Shown here one piece after another: positions 50,532 to 60,739 of a DNA stretch of 64,000 nucleotides. The position numbers were made by a program, and so were the translations under genes. The notes beneath the pieces were generated by a model. The model saw nothing but the letters and a program-made list of their open reading frames with translations. It searched no databases and had not been told where the DNA came from. How positions within the stretch are numbered: the stretch's first letter is position 1; each line of letters starts with the position of its first letter. The stretch lies in NCBI GenBank assembly GCA_932521025.1, contig OW051468.1:2232064-2296063 (forward strand), given 5' to 3'. This DNA is from Oscheius onirici. Lineage: Eukaryota; Nematoda; Chromadorea; Rhabditida; Rhabditidae.

Positions 50532-53500
50532 CGAAATTATCCATATCTTTCAGTTCCACCTTTCTTCTCTCCGCTCACGGCTCAAAACTTCTCGTCTTTG
50601 ATTCTGAAGCCTCTCAAGTGGTTCTCGTAACAGACTTAGGAAAGGAAATTCTCCAATACACAGTCTGTGGCTCTGACGTCTTCGCCGTACTGAACACCTC
50701 AGTCACGACTACTGCCTGTGTAAAACTGACCCTACTGACTACGGAGAAAGCTGTGGAAAAGCTTCAGCTTCGAGGCTGTAGCAGTCAGGCAACTGAGATT
50801 GTGACAAAGACAGTTGGAGTCGAGTGGAATGCTAATATTTTGAAGAGTCTACTGGATGATTTGGGAGCGAGAAAGGTACTGTTCTTATGTTAACAAATTT
50901 CGTTTTAGAAGGAAAAGAACACTGATGTGCTACGATCTGGCTTGCAGTCGATGCTGGACAGAATGGAGTTCAATGAGTCGACCTATGACAATGATGACAA
51001 GACTGAAGGTAAGGTTAAGACTATAAGTGGTCAGTCTCCCTGTTACCTACTCAGTACTGTTTAAAGGTGTAGGGGACTAGTATCCAAGATGACAGTCAGA
51101 TAGATCAAGAAGAGAGTCTGTGGATTGACTAGAAAGAGGTGGTTCAGTGGTTCAGATTATTTGTTTATTAAATAAAGAGAGAGATACAAACATAAGACTA
51201 GACAGACGTGTACCCGTTTATGACCATGCTGTCAGCCACGAGAGAGCTGCCACCTTCTCTCGCGGGCGCTCTCTACCAACTCACCCGCTTGGCCCGAAAA
51301 GCGGAGCGGCGACCTGAACGGGGAGATATATTTTCTGCTCTGTAAGGACAAGTACTACCTACTCAGCCCCAGTCCAAAACTACTAGGCAACTAGTCTTCG
51401 AGCAGAATCAGGCATTCTGACAAAGTAGAGACAGACAGTATAACAGAACGACTGATAGAGCAGCCGGGAAAGGAGAAGTTACTTGGAACTATTCTGTGGA
51501 GCGGACTACTAACGAACTAATGTTCAGTAGACAGTACGAGACTATCTCATCATGTCTCAGTATCGTCCATGTTGATACTCAGTAGTAGACTTACAGTAGC
51601 CATTGAGTAGCAGACATGTTCCAGATATCAATAACGACAAAAATGGATTCTGACAAAGTAGAGACAGTGTATATCAGAAAGACTCACAGCTGTACAGCAG
51701 ACGAGAGACGAGGAGTTTCTGGCAAAGAATCTGTCGAACTAACTATGTACAGTTCAATAGACTTGTAAACTTTTAGCCAAAAACTTCTTTTGAAAAGTAG
51801 AATCTTGCCTAAATTTTACAGCGTGCTTGGGGAAGCTTTAGTTCGACAAGTCTTGCTTGAACTTGTTCTCCGGTAGTCACTTTGACAGTAGTCTCGCCAG
51901 AAACTTCTAGTCTACTCTACTTACGCACAGGGGAGTTTTTCCGTTTACTGTTCCTCCGTTTCTCTATCTCTGTACTCATCTTTTACAGTATCCAAAAAGC
52001 TCCCTTCCGGAGTCCACCGAGTTCTCTGTCAGCCTACAGTCAGTGGTTTCGAGGACGACTTCACTCTCCGCTTCACCTCTCCTCTGAAAGAAAGAAGCAG
52101 AAGTAGTCCTACTGTAGATGTCCGGTAAGAAACTGTCTCTCTTTCAGTCTAAAATAATTTCAGACAATCCTTCATCTCTACTGCCCTGGTCAAACAGAAC
52201 TCGATGCCTCTGACTGCTGAGGAAGTTCAAGTCTGTTCCCGGAACGGTACTCCAGATGTGACGGAACAGGACATACTGGAGAGAGCTAGAACAATTTTGG
52301 AGGGTGATGGTCATGTGGTCGAGGCGGATTCGTTGAGGACTCTGCTACAGTTCGATCTTCCCTCTCCTGATTTGCGCTTTACGCCGCAAGTCACTGTAGC
52401 GAATGCGGCGAAAGCTCTTGCTGACTTGGCTATTGTGACGCCGCTCGACGTGTCCAGCATTTTGACAGTGGATCGAAGAGTGAACGCCAGTGGGACGAAA
52501 AGAACCGGACCGACGATTGTGAAGCCCGTTAGGAGACAGGTCTGTTATCTTTATGTCTGTGTTTCTTATGGTTAGTGGGGGACAGGGACAGGGACAGGGA
52601 CAGGGATTTTTGTGACTGTTTCTCCCTCGTTCGAGTGCTGTCTATTTGACGGATTTGTGTTTATTCAGGTATCGCGGCCAGCCGCCACTCCCAAAGCGAG
52701 CCTCACCATCAAGGCGCCCTCAATGGAAACCAACTCGAACATTATTACTCCTGAATCACCAGCCAAGGGTTTTTTGCTCATTTTACCCAGAAAAATCATT
52801 TTTTTCAGCCGAGAAAATCCTCCTCAGCGACGATCAGAACAACATGGGAGAGCTGGAGACGGAATGGCTTGAGAGGAGGATAAGTGAGGCTCAGAAAAAG
52901 AGTAAGCAGTTCACAGTCCTTTAAATTCCGACCAAATTTTAGCAGAGATTGGGGGAAAATGGCGAAATTCGATGCCTTCTACTTCCTCGGACAGTGAGTC
53001 AGTTGCCACGACGGAGTCTGGAAAGGAACTGGGACAGGAGACGAGAGACGAAGACAGTGACCATTGTCGGCACTGTGGAATCCATAGGTAAGAGAGACAG
53101 TCCTTTAAAATATCAGTCTGTTTAGATCCTGGATCGGTCTGACCCTTCTGGCCTCTGTCTGTAAGAGAGTCACTGTAGACAAGTCGGAATTTGACTCTGT
53201 CCCTATGACGTCAACGTCTTGGGCCCAGTTGCTCAGGAAAAAACTGTTTGACGGTTCCAAAGAAGCCAAAATCTGTCCTCGGTGTGAGGCGGCCTTTGCC
53301 TCGGCTGGAAAACTACTTGCCAGTCTGCCGAAAAGTGCCGGGCTGACACCGAGCGAACAGAAAATTGACACGAATGCGATTAGGGAGAGGATCAGGGACA
53401 ATGGCATGGGGAGACTGGAAACGATCTGTAAGAGCTCATCTTCTGGGAGTAAGGTCGTCTCTCAGGAGATTGGATCACCGATTTTGTCGATTGGTAAGCG

Positions 53501-54847
53501 AGAGAGAGAGAGCTTGAGGGACAGACTGAGAGGGGCGGGGACGGCGGGGGAAATCTAAATATTTTAGCTCTCATTTGCATTTCCCGGCTTTGTTCCAGTA
53601 AGCAAAGTTGTAGCCCTGATCAAGCTCTACAACTTTGCAGAACATTGCAAAGCGTGAAAGTGCTGTTATCACTGTGAAAAGGTGATTCTAAGCCAAAACT
53701 TGTCAACCACGGCAAAAGTCGTTTCTCATAGTGAAAACAGCATTTTCAAGCTTTGCAATGTTCTGAAAAGTTGTAGATCTTGATCAAGCCTACAACTTTG
53801 TTCACTGCGAGGAAGCTGGAAAATACAAACCAGAGCCGGAAAATTTAAATTTCCCCCCTCCGCCCCTCAAAAATCCAAGCGGGGAGGGGGTAAAGAAACC
53901 TGCCCGACTGAGATTTACAGAGACATAACTGAACCCATCCTTTCAGGTTCCGCTGTAAGCAAGTCCAGTACTCCTCCAGTATCCTCTACTCTCACTTCAC
54001 CCACTCTGACCGAACCTCTTCCGAAAGAGAGTCTAGTAGACGGAGATTTCCATTGGCTCAGTCGAGTAGACACTAAGACGGTATAAAAACTTGTACTGTC
54101 GCATCAAAACCGATTTCAGCTCCTCTTCTTCTGCTACCTGGTCCTCGGATATAAAGGTCTGCTGTCTCTCCTGAAGGAGAACATTGACGTGGCGGAAAAA
54201 CTGGAAAGTAGCCACTGGTCCACTCTGGTCTCTCTAGCAATCAGGGACCAACAGATGAGGAGAGATCTGATTGGTAGTCAGGTAGTCAAAGAGGTTCTGG
54301 AGACTCTGAGACTGTCCCCCTTCTTCTCTGTTTCCTCAACAGGGGAGAAGACTCCGTCTCCGAGAGCCAGCATCTCTAGAAGAGCTGCTCCACCGCCGAT
54401 TTACAGCTGGATAGTGGACTCTTCTGGGTAGGTCCGGTTACTGTATTTGAACTAGATATGGTTTTAGTGCTTGTCTCATCTGTACTCTGTCTCTACAGAC
54501 ACAAATCAAAGGAGAGGAAATAATGGTCACTAGCTTTCAGTGTGGTAAGTCGACTCTCTGTCTCTCTAACGCTCTGTCTCTTTATTTCTCTGTCTCTCTG
54601 TCCCTCCATCACTCAGTCTCACAGTCTCTCTTACTCTCTGTCTCTCTGACTCACTGACTCGCGGACTCTCTGACTCTCTGACTCAGTCTCTCTGTCTCAC
54701 TACCATCTTCCAGGTCACACCTACCACTCCAAATGTCTCTCTGGAAAGACCTACTGCGTCGCCTGTCGCATCAGAGCCCGAAAGATGTCAGCCCTGAACT
54801 CTCCCACAGCCCAACGAGCCGCCGTGACCCGTCCAGTCAAGAAATAA
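48817..54847 (+). CDS. HPS5: HPS5-like BLOC-2 subunit with C-terminal RING-like finger
   Basis: Seventeen exons: 48817-48933, 48974-49267, 49841-50074, 50113-50311, 50354-50447, 50554-50875, 50909-51008, 51989-52124, 52164-52539, 52669-52768, 52809-52901, 52943-53087, 53126-53493, 53947-54080, 54120-54427, 54468-54544, 54714-54847; 1,076 aa, near the vertebrate length. BLOC-2 directs cargo to lysosome-related organelles (gut granules in nematodes). The N-terminal WD-type propeller shows LALGTSSGTVYVF, VAVGGDSGRV, VTGLCWSLDSKLIF and the HPS5-like GACF ... GRLWEANSIG ... THQFR. Near residues 735-755, HCRHCGIHRSWIGL resembles the HPS5 CxxC segment. Residues about 990-1050 form C-x2-C ... CGHTYHSKC ... 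CVAC, a RING-H2-like set of ligands I do not recall in vertebrate HPS5. Intron 6 is only 33 bp; intron 5 is a (GA)n tract. Confidence 0.8.
49313..49725. mobile_element. hAT-like MITE in HPS5 intron 2
   Basis: Left end CAGTCATGGCACACCCGGCC and right end inverted CAGGCATGGCAAACCTGGCC extend as near-complete inverted repeats of about 60 bp (GAAATCAGGTCAGCTTCGGC on one side). The inner halves also pair, so the whole is a fold-back. The ends match the 628 and 42016 elements. It has inserted within an ACAGAG minisatellite, and a target duplication cannot be read reliably there. Confidence 0.7.
50448..50530 (+). repeat. (GA)n microsatellite filling most of HPS5 intron 5
   Basis: After the donor GTGGAGAGAG the intron is about 80 bp of uninterrupted GA dinucleotides, then a short stretch with the acceptor ATCTTTCAG at 50553. 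In-frame read-through would give an Arg-Glu run, so removal matters. Long frames on both strands here are repeat artefacts. Confidence 0.95.
53590..53825. repeat. TTCTACAAAGTTGTAGAA-family inverted repeat in HPS5 intron 13
   Basis: AGCAAAGTTGTAGCCCTGAT and CTCTACAACTTTGCAGAAC on the left are mirrored by GTTCTGAAAAGTTGTAGATC and CCTACAACTTTGTTC on the right, with an intervening segment that also pairs. Related to 8732-8975. Confidence 0.7.
54548..54706 (+). repeat. Degenerate TCTCTGACTC minisatellite in HPS5 intron 16
   Basis: The intron consists of imperfect CTCTCTGTCTC/TGACTC units of 8-10 bp. It is the complement-type counterpart of the GACAGAGA tracts in other introns. Confidence 0.75.
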
Positions 54848-55089
54848 CCCCGTTCGCGTCGCTCCAAAAATGACCATCACGTATTCCTAGGGACCCACAG
54901 CTGTTAAAGCCACGTGCTCTATTTTTAGCTTGTAAATTTACCTCAATTGATCTCTCAGAACTTTAGTCGCATTTCTTTTTCCCCGTTTCGTTCAATTATA
55001 ATATTGGGTCGCTATCATGCTGCTTGCCTTCAGATATCACGAGTTTTTGCCCAAAACATTGCTCGATTTTCCTCCTCTCGCCTCTAGTC

Positions 55090-55224
55090 AATAAATTGAT
55101 CTGAACGTGCTTGTGTTTTTCTTTTGGAGAGAGTCTAGGTCAGTATACTACTTCTGGAAGTCACTGTCACTCTCCGTACTCACTCAATCCAGTTAAAAAC
55201 CCAAAATCTTAAGGGTCGGTGTGT
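55090..55224 (+). promoter_or_regulatory. HPS5/IER3IP1-2 intercistronic signals
   Basis: AATAAA at 55090-55095 lies 243 bp after the HPS5 stop. About 96 nt further the acceptor CTCAATCCAG (ending 55192) precedes the IER3IP1-2 ATG at 55225. The roughly 100-nt gap is typical of nematode operon junctions. Confidence 0.5.
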
Positions 55225-56029
55225 ATGCTGTCCTTCTACGGCCTTCTGGAGGCGTCTCTTCTGGTCCTGAACGGAATTGCCATCTTGCACAGAGAGAGAT
55301 TCTTGAAGAAGTACGGACTCGGAGCGCCTAGCCACTCTTTTGATTCGGAGCCCGGGGCAAAGACCCAAATCATCAATCTGATCTGTGCTGTGCAGACTGT
55401 TATGCGTAGTGAGTTTTGCTCTTCTATTTTTTGTACTTTTTGGACAGGACTATCTTGAAATTGAAGCGAGTTCTTAGAGGAGGGAGAGTGCCGGAGACAG
55501 AGTACGGAACATAGCCACAAGCGTATTTTTTGGAATCGACAAACCAAATAGACTTTTGGGAAAAAATTGAGACGAAAAAACTGTTTAAATGAAAGAGTGG
55601 CTGGCAATGAACAATCGAACGACTGAACAAAAGAAGTGAACAGAATATGAACTGTGAGAATGAGAAAGGGACAGTACAACGTGAGAAGCGGGATTGGCTG
55701 AGTAATGTTCTAATGTTGCAAAGTTGAAAAACTGCTGTTAAAAAGAACACTACAGTAACCCAAAATTCCTTTCCCTGCGGGACCCTTATGTACGTATTTG
55801 GGCTGCCGAATAGTCATTTTAGCAGGTAAATTTATATATTTCGCTGTTAGAGTACCCAATCGCGTACAGGAATGTTTTTCTACCGAAAAGAACAAAATAA
55901 TCAAGGTAATCTAAAAAAGACTTTGAATTCTTTTTTTGTCTGATCTCATATTTAAAATTTTCTCTCATTTCAGTGCCCTTGATCGCCATCAACATCTTCG
56001 TCATTGTATTCAAGCTCATCCTCGGTTAA
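55225..56029 (+). CDS. IER3IP1: IER3IP1/Yos1-like small membrane protein, copy 2
   Basis: Exons 55225-55408 and 55974-56029; 79 aa. Same architecture as copy 1: hydrophobic FYGLLEASLLVLNGIAIL, HRERFLKKYGLG, EPGAKTQIINLI, VQTVMRMPLIAINI and a terminal KLILG. The first intron of copy 1 is absent here (exon 1 is fused), while the second intron is at the same codon. Intron 1 of this copy (565 bp) holds no recognised element. The stop TAA ends at 56029 and the next gene's ATG is at 56043. Confidence 0.9.
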
Positions 56030-56045
56030 ATCACTCCAAAAAATG
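56027..56045 (+). promoter_or_regulatory. 13-nt intercistronic junction IER3IP1-2 / MAEA
   Basis: TAA (56027-56029), then 13 nt (ATCACTCCAAAAA), then ATG (56043). There is no room for a polyadenylation signal, and no AG acceptor lies between the stop and the start. Translation of MAEA from this RNA would need trans-splicing upstream within IER3IP1-2 (for example at 55973, TTTCAG), reinitiation, or a dicistronic message. Confidence 0.8.
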
Positions 56046-57830
56046 GTCAAGGCTAAAGATTTAATCGCTGCTTTCGAGTATCCGACACTCAAAATCCCTT
56101 ACGAAGTCCTGAACCAGGGCTATCGAAATCTGCATCGCGATATGGAGACGAAAAGGTCGAATGTCCGAAAGACGTGTGAGAAACTACTCTCTAATTTTGG
56201 GACGGAGGGCAATGAGCCAATTGAGGTCGATGAGGTGAGTTTTTTTTTGCCAAATTTTTAACTTTTTCAACAAGAATTCTAAAAACATACGCCTTCAGAT
56301 CCGTCAAGACTTTCTCGATGCTTACGAGGCTTGGAAAAGGTTCCAGGACTCTGTCAGGGCCGCCATGGCTCAGATGGACTGGTACACAGAATCTCTGCTG
56401 AACACGACTGCTCGACTACGACTGGAGGTCTACCCGAAGCCGGATGAGACGGAGCTCTGTCGATGGAAAATTGACCGGGACAGAACCAGTCGACTCATCT
56501 GCTCGTATTTGTTGCGATGTGGTCGTCTCAGGACGGCTCATTTGCTTTCGACCAAGATTGGGATTCTGTCGGCGAATGTTCACGAGATTACACAGTTTGA
56601 ACTAGCGCAAGGGGTAGGTTGACGGACAGAGAAACAGAGAGACAGAGGGTCAGGGAGCCAGAGATACAGAGAAAGAGATACACTGAGAGTGAGCGAGTCA
56701 GAGGGACAGAGTGACAGAGATGCAGAGAGTCAGGGAGTCAGGGAGTCAGAGAGACAGTGACAGAGCCAGAGACTCAGAGAGACTGAGAGTCAATCAACTA
56801 CTCCAGGTCTACGACTCTATCAAAGCCCGCGAGACTGATCTCGTCCATGCTTGGATCACTGAACATCGCCAAAAGTTGCGGAAGATGAAGAGCAAGCTCG
56901 AGCTGGCAGTCAGAATCCAGGACACCATCTCTCTGCTCCAGAAGGGCCATCGTCTTGAGGCTCTCAAATATGCTCGGGAACATTTGCGTCTGACCGAAAT
57001 GCACGAACTTTCTGCCGAAGACGTCAAGGAGGTCAACCAGGTCTGGGCTCTGGTAGCACTGGGCAAAGCTACCAAAATCGTTCCGTACTCTATGCTGATG
57101 GACGAGAATAGATATGAGAGTCTGGCAGAGCTGTTCAGGGAAGAGTTCTGGAGACTTTTTGATGTAAGCAGGGCGTCTATTCTTTTTTAATGGTCAGTTT
57201 TTAGCTCCCATATCAGTCGGCCTTTTCCCTATCGCTGCAATGCGGATTGGCTGCGTACAAAACACCACAGTGTACTCCGGGAGGAAACAGCAAGTGCATT
57301 ATTTGTCAGACTACCGTCTTCCCATTGGCTGACGGTCTTCCTCACGCTCATACCGGACTTTCTATGTGAGACAACCAAGAAATTTACGCGATTGTGAACG
57401 AAAATAAGCCAACAAAATGGTTTCCTAATGCTAGAATATGCCTAAAAACGGTAAATTATATTTGCAAAAAAAAACTGCAAAAACATCGGCTGGGATCGAA
57501 CCTCAGGGAACGCCTGGCAGGCTAACCACTGGACCATGCGGACGCGGCGGCGGCTTCTTAAAAAAATTGGCCCAGTCGGTCCATGTTGCGACCCACGGGC
57601 TGTGGTCTCTGTATCTTTGTTCCTCTCCCAATCCCCTCTCTTCCAGAGTCCGATGCGCCTTTTCCGGTGAACTGATCAATGAGGACAATCCGCCCTGGAT
57701 GGTACCCAAGACGGGTCGTGTTTATGGCGAACAGTCGCTAGCCAGACTGACTCGGGACGACAAGTTCCATTGCATAGCCACAGACGAATGGGTCGCCCGG
57801 AAGGATCTTCTTCGCTTGTACATTTTGTAA
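56043..57830 (+). CDS. MAEA: MAEA/GID9-type subunit of the CTLH (GID) ubiquitin ligase
   Basis: Exons 56043-56234, 56299-56613, 56807-57163, 57205-57365, 57647-57830; 402 aa (human about 396). MAEA pairs with RMND5 to form the catalytic RING-like core of the CTLH E3 ligase in cytosol and nucleus. Seen: FEYPTLKIPYEVLNQGYR at the N-terminus; ICSYLLRCGRLRTAHLL (LisH-like) and the CTLH region with WITEHRQKLRKMKSKLE; CRA-type LSLQCGLAAYKTPQC; and the RING-like tail CIICQTTVF ... CAFSGELINEDNPPWM ... GRVYGEQSL ... DLLRLYIL. Intron 2 is an ACAGAG minisatellite. Intron 4 carries a tRNA-like element. It overlaps no other frame but starts 13 nt after IER3IP1-2. Confidence 0.95.
56623..56800 (+). repeat. 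Degenerate CAGAGAGACAGAG minisatellite in MAEA intron 2
   Basis: Imperfect 6-11 bp units (CAGAGA, GTCAGGGA, GACAGAG) run almost to the acceptor CTACTCCAG. Confidence 0.75.
57484..57545 (-). repeat. tRNA-like element in MAEA intron 4
   Basis: On the minus strand TGGTCCAGTGG (57528-57538) matches a Glu/Gly-type A box and GGTTCGATCCC (57492-57503) the B box. T-stem and acceptor stem do not close, so it is not called a functional tRNA. Antisense to MAEA. Confidence 0.45.
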
Positions 57831-57836
57831 TCGCGC

Positions 57837-57936
57837 AATAAAGATACTCTCAATAGATCTATTCTTTGTTTTCGGAAGGATTCTTACTAGTACTGTCTCA
57901 TCAACATTTGTATGTGAACATCGTTTTTCAGCAATG
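57837..57936 (+). promoter_or_regulatory. MAEA/YccV-gene intercistronic signals
   Basis: AATAAA (57837-57842), seven bases after the MAEA stop, is followed 89 nt later by GTTTTTCAG (ending 57931) and the next ATG at 57934. This is the classic layout of a nematode operon junction. Confidence 0.65.
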
Positions 57937-59503
57937 GACAATGTCCATCCTGGGGTAGTCATCGTGGCACTTCTGGCAGCTGTGCCGCTACAGTACTACC
58001 TCAGTCCGTCATCTACTTCAGACATCAAGTACTATCTTCAACGGTGAGGTTTTTACTGTCTCTCTGTTTTTCTGACTACAGTATCTGTAGTCTTTTCTGA
58101 TTCTCGTACTGTTCGGTATGTTTCTTTTCCCCCGACTCTCATTGATCAGACCTTTTACTGTCCCCCTCCGAGTTGACTGTCCTTACTCTGTCAGAAGACT
58201 CTCACTCCAACTCTTCCTACACTTCTGAACTTCCTGAATCTCTGTTGTACTTTTTTCCTAGTCCTTGAACGTATGTCATCATGTCATCAGTTTTCTCTTT
58301 CGAGAGATACTGTGGGTTTTAGAGATACTGTAAAAACTTGACTCTCTGATCGTTATGACTCTGGTCTCTCTACCCTTCCGTATCTAGTTGAACCTGGTCC
58401 TTCTTTCTCTTCCCTACGAATTATCTACCTTTATTCTGTACTGTCTCTTACTCCAAGTCTTGGCAATGTTCTGAATCTGTTTTCCACACCCATTTCTAGT
58501 CATTCAGATCACTTTCCCTACCCTCTAACTTTCCCTACGTCTTGCATGTGTTCCTTCACTCTTTCCCCGCTCATGACTGTTCCCAGCAGGGACGCTCGGA
58601 TACCGGGTTTCCGGGTAGCGCCAATTTGAATTTGCCTGCGCACCAACTCATAATACACAGAGCCATCATTTTATTGACATTCTACTACGGTAGCTGTCGA
58701 TACGCAGGTCTTATGTATTAGGAGTTGGTGTGCAGCCAATTCAAAATGGCGCTATCCGGAAATCCGGCATCTGAACATCCCTGGTTCTCAGCATTTGTAC
58801 CATGTGTATAGAACCTATTTAATGTTAGTCTCTGAACCAGTAAGATCAGTCTCTTTTTCAGGGTAACGGATACTGTAATGAAGACCTCCTCCAGTCTCGG
58901 TATCACTCTTCCAGGACACCATGACCGGTACAAGATGGACGACGATGAAAAGGTCGACCCGAAGTATGAGAGTACAAACTTTTTCGCTGGTAGGTTACTA
59001 GTTTTCTTCTAGTTCAATAATTTTTCAGGCTCTCAAAATATCAGAGAACGACCTCCCGGTCTTCTTTTCCGAGTCGGCGACGTAGTCAGACACAAACAGA
59101 GGGGCTACAGAGCCGCCATCATCGGATGGGACTCAGTTGCTAAAGCTCCTAAAGAATGGTTGGCCAGGGTGCATGGAGAGAACCCGGTAAGTCTATTTAG
59201 GTACTTTTTCACTGACTTCATCTCTGTTCTCATTTCTAGACGAAAAACTTTCAGGAATGGACGACGCAGCCAAACTACGCCATCCTGGTCGATGAGAGAG
59301 ACAGAGCCATTCCTCAGCTGGCCTATGTGCCACAGGAGAAACTGGAGCTCGTTTCCGAGACCATAAACCACTTTCTGGGACGACAGTACTTTGAAAAGTG
59401 GGATCAGGAGAAGAAAAGGTACTTTCTTAGTGTTTTGCTACTATTATTTGGGTTCAGATATGTGGTCAGACCGTCCATCAAGAAGCTCTATCCTGACGAC
59501 TGA
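57934..59503 (+). CDS. YccV/hemimethylated-DNA-binding-domain protein with signal anchor
   Basis: Exons 57934-58043, 58862-58989, 59029-59186, 59240-59418, 59458-59503; 206 aa. Residues 5-20 (HPGVVIVALLAAVPLQ) look like a signal peptide or anchor, so the protein probably enters the ER. Residues about 95-185 match the YccV-like domain found in HspQ, POLDIP2 and FBXO21: FRVGDVVRHKQRGYRAAIIG, then WDSVAKAPKEWL, then YAILVDERDRA, YVPQEKLELV and a closing GRQYFEKW. The biochemical role of this domain in eukaryotes is not settled. It ends SIKKLYPDD. The ATG directly follows TTTTTCAG CA. Intron 1 (818 bp) contains a hAT-like MITE. Confidence 0.8.
58587..58783. mobile_element. hAT-like MITE in the YccV-gene intron 1
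   Basis: Left end CAGGGACGCTCGGATACCGG and right end inverted CAGGGATGTTCAGATGCCGG match with few differences and pair inward to CACCAACTC/GAGTTGGTG. Flanks GTTCCCAG (58579-58586) and GTTCTCAG (58784-58791) are an 8-bp target duplication with one mismatch. 197 bp, non-coding. Confidence 0.8.
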
Positions 59504-60739
59504 ACATTTCGAAACTGTGATATATCTGTATATTCTCTTCGGCGGGTAGTATTCTTTCCGGTTACTTTCGCTAGCTATACTTTAACACTTCCGTGCCTTT
59601 ATTGGATTGTACAGGGGAAATATATGAAGATTTCTATTGGAAACGGGAGACTTCCCGGGGTGAGACAGTACCGTCAGAGGACTGGTTAGTCAACAGGAAA
59701 AGTTTCCGTTCAAACGACAACTACCCAATACTGATCATAGTAGCACAGAGTCTAAGACAGGTTACAGATGACAATAGAAAAAAAATCTAGTCCGAGTTTA
59801 GAACTACTAGAGAGATAATGTTCAAGACAGGCTCCAGAGAACAGTAATGACGGTACAGTATAAGTCAGAGCAACGACGGAATCTCTTCTGGTCAAGAGCA
59901 TCAGTAGAATCTACCCACTTGTGATCAGAGTCCAGAACTACCAGAGAGTTAGAGTCCAACACAGAATGACAGTACAATGAGAGTCAGAGAGTATAAGATA
60001 AGCAGACTCACCAGTGTTTTGGAGAGAGGAGGAGTTTCTGGCAAAGATTTTGGCGAAGTGACTACCAAAGAGCAACCGTTTTAGCTAAACTTGTCAAACA
60101 CAAGCTTCAAGAACAGACAAGTTGGACAGAATCTTCGGCAGAAACTCCTCGTCTCTCCTCTGCTCTACCCCACGGTGAGTCCTACTCCCTGACTCTCACT
60201 GTTCTGTGTCTCTTGACTGTCACCTGAAAGCTCTCTAAGACTCTATATTATTTCTAGACTTTTACCAGTACTGGGTAGTTCTACTGTTATATTCTGCCTG
60301 GAATTCTTTCCTACTGACTTCCCAACACTCTCCCGAACTCTGACCAGTAGATTCTACTCTCGGGATTTTAGTTTCCTGTTTATCCACACTTGTTCAGTTC
60401 TCTGACTCTTACAGTACTGATATTACTGTAACCATCGGACTGTAGCTCTCTGGTTTTTCTGGACTCTGACCAGTAGCTTCTGTTCGTGAGTTTTAGCCAG
60501 ACGACTTGTCTGTAGAACCAAACTTGCACAGTCCTCTGACTTTAACTGTACTCTTCTGTACATTTTTATTGGACTCGACCTATTCTGCATCCCTGTCTCT
60601 TTTGGTATTCCGAACTAGGATCAGCTGTTTTTGTATAAAATGTGGCAAGTCATCTAGAGACAGATTCACAATGAACCATATGGACTTGTTTTGTTCGTAC
60701 TTGACTGCTGCGAAAAGCCTAACAATTCTTTTCAATCTT
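59504..60739. other. Intergenic region between convergent genes
   Basis: No credible gene. 59700-60500 is composed of degenerate ACAGTA/CAGAG strings, then TACTGT/CTCTGAC strings, i.e. an imperfect inverted arrangement around about 60070-60170 (GGCAAAGATTTTGGCGAAG and related pieces). Confidence 0.45.

Noticed and set aside
50077-50601. Frame with a long Arg-Glu repeat
   Set aside because: Created by reading across HPS5 exons 4-5 and the (GA)n intron in the wrong frame; the exon model keeps phase and HPS5-like motifs.
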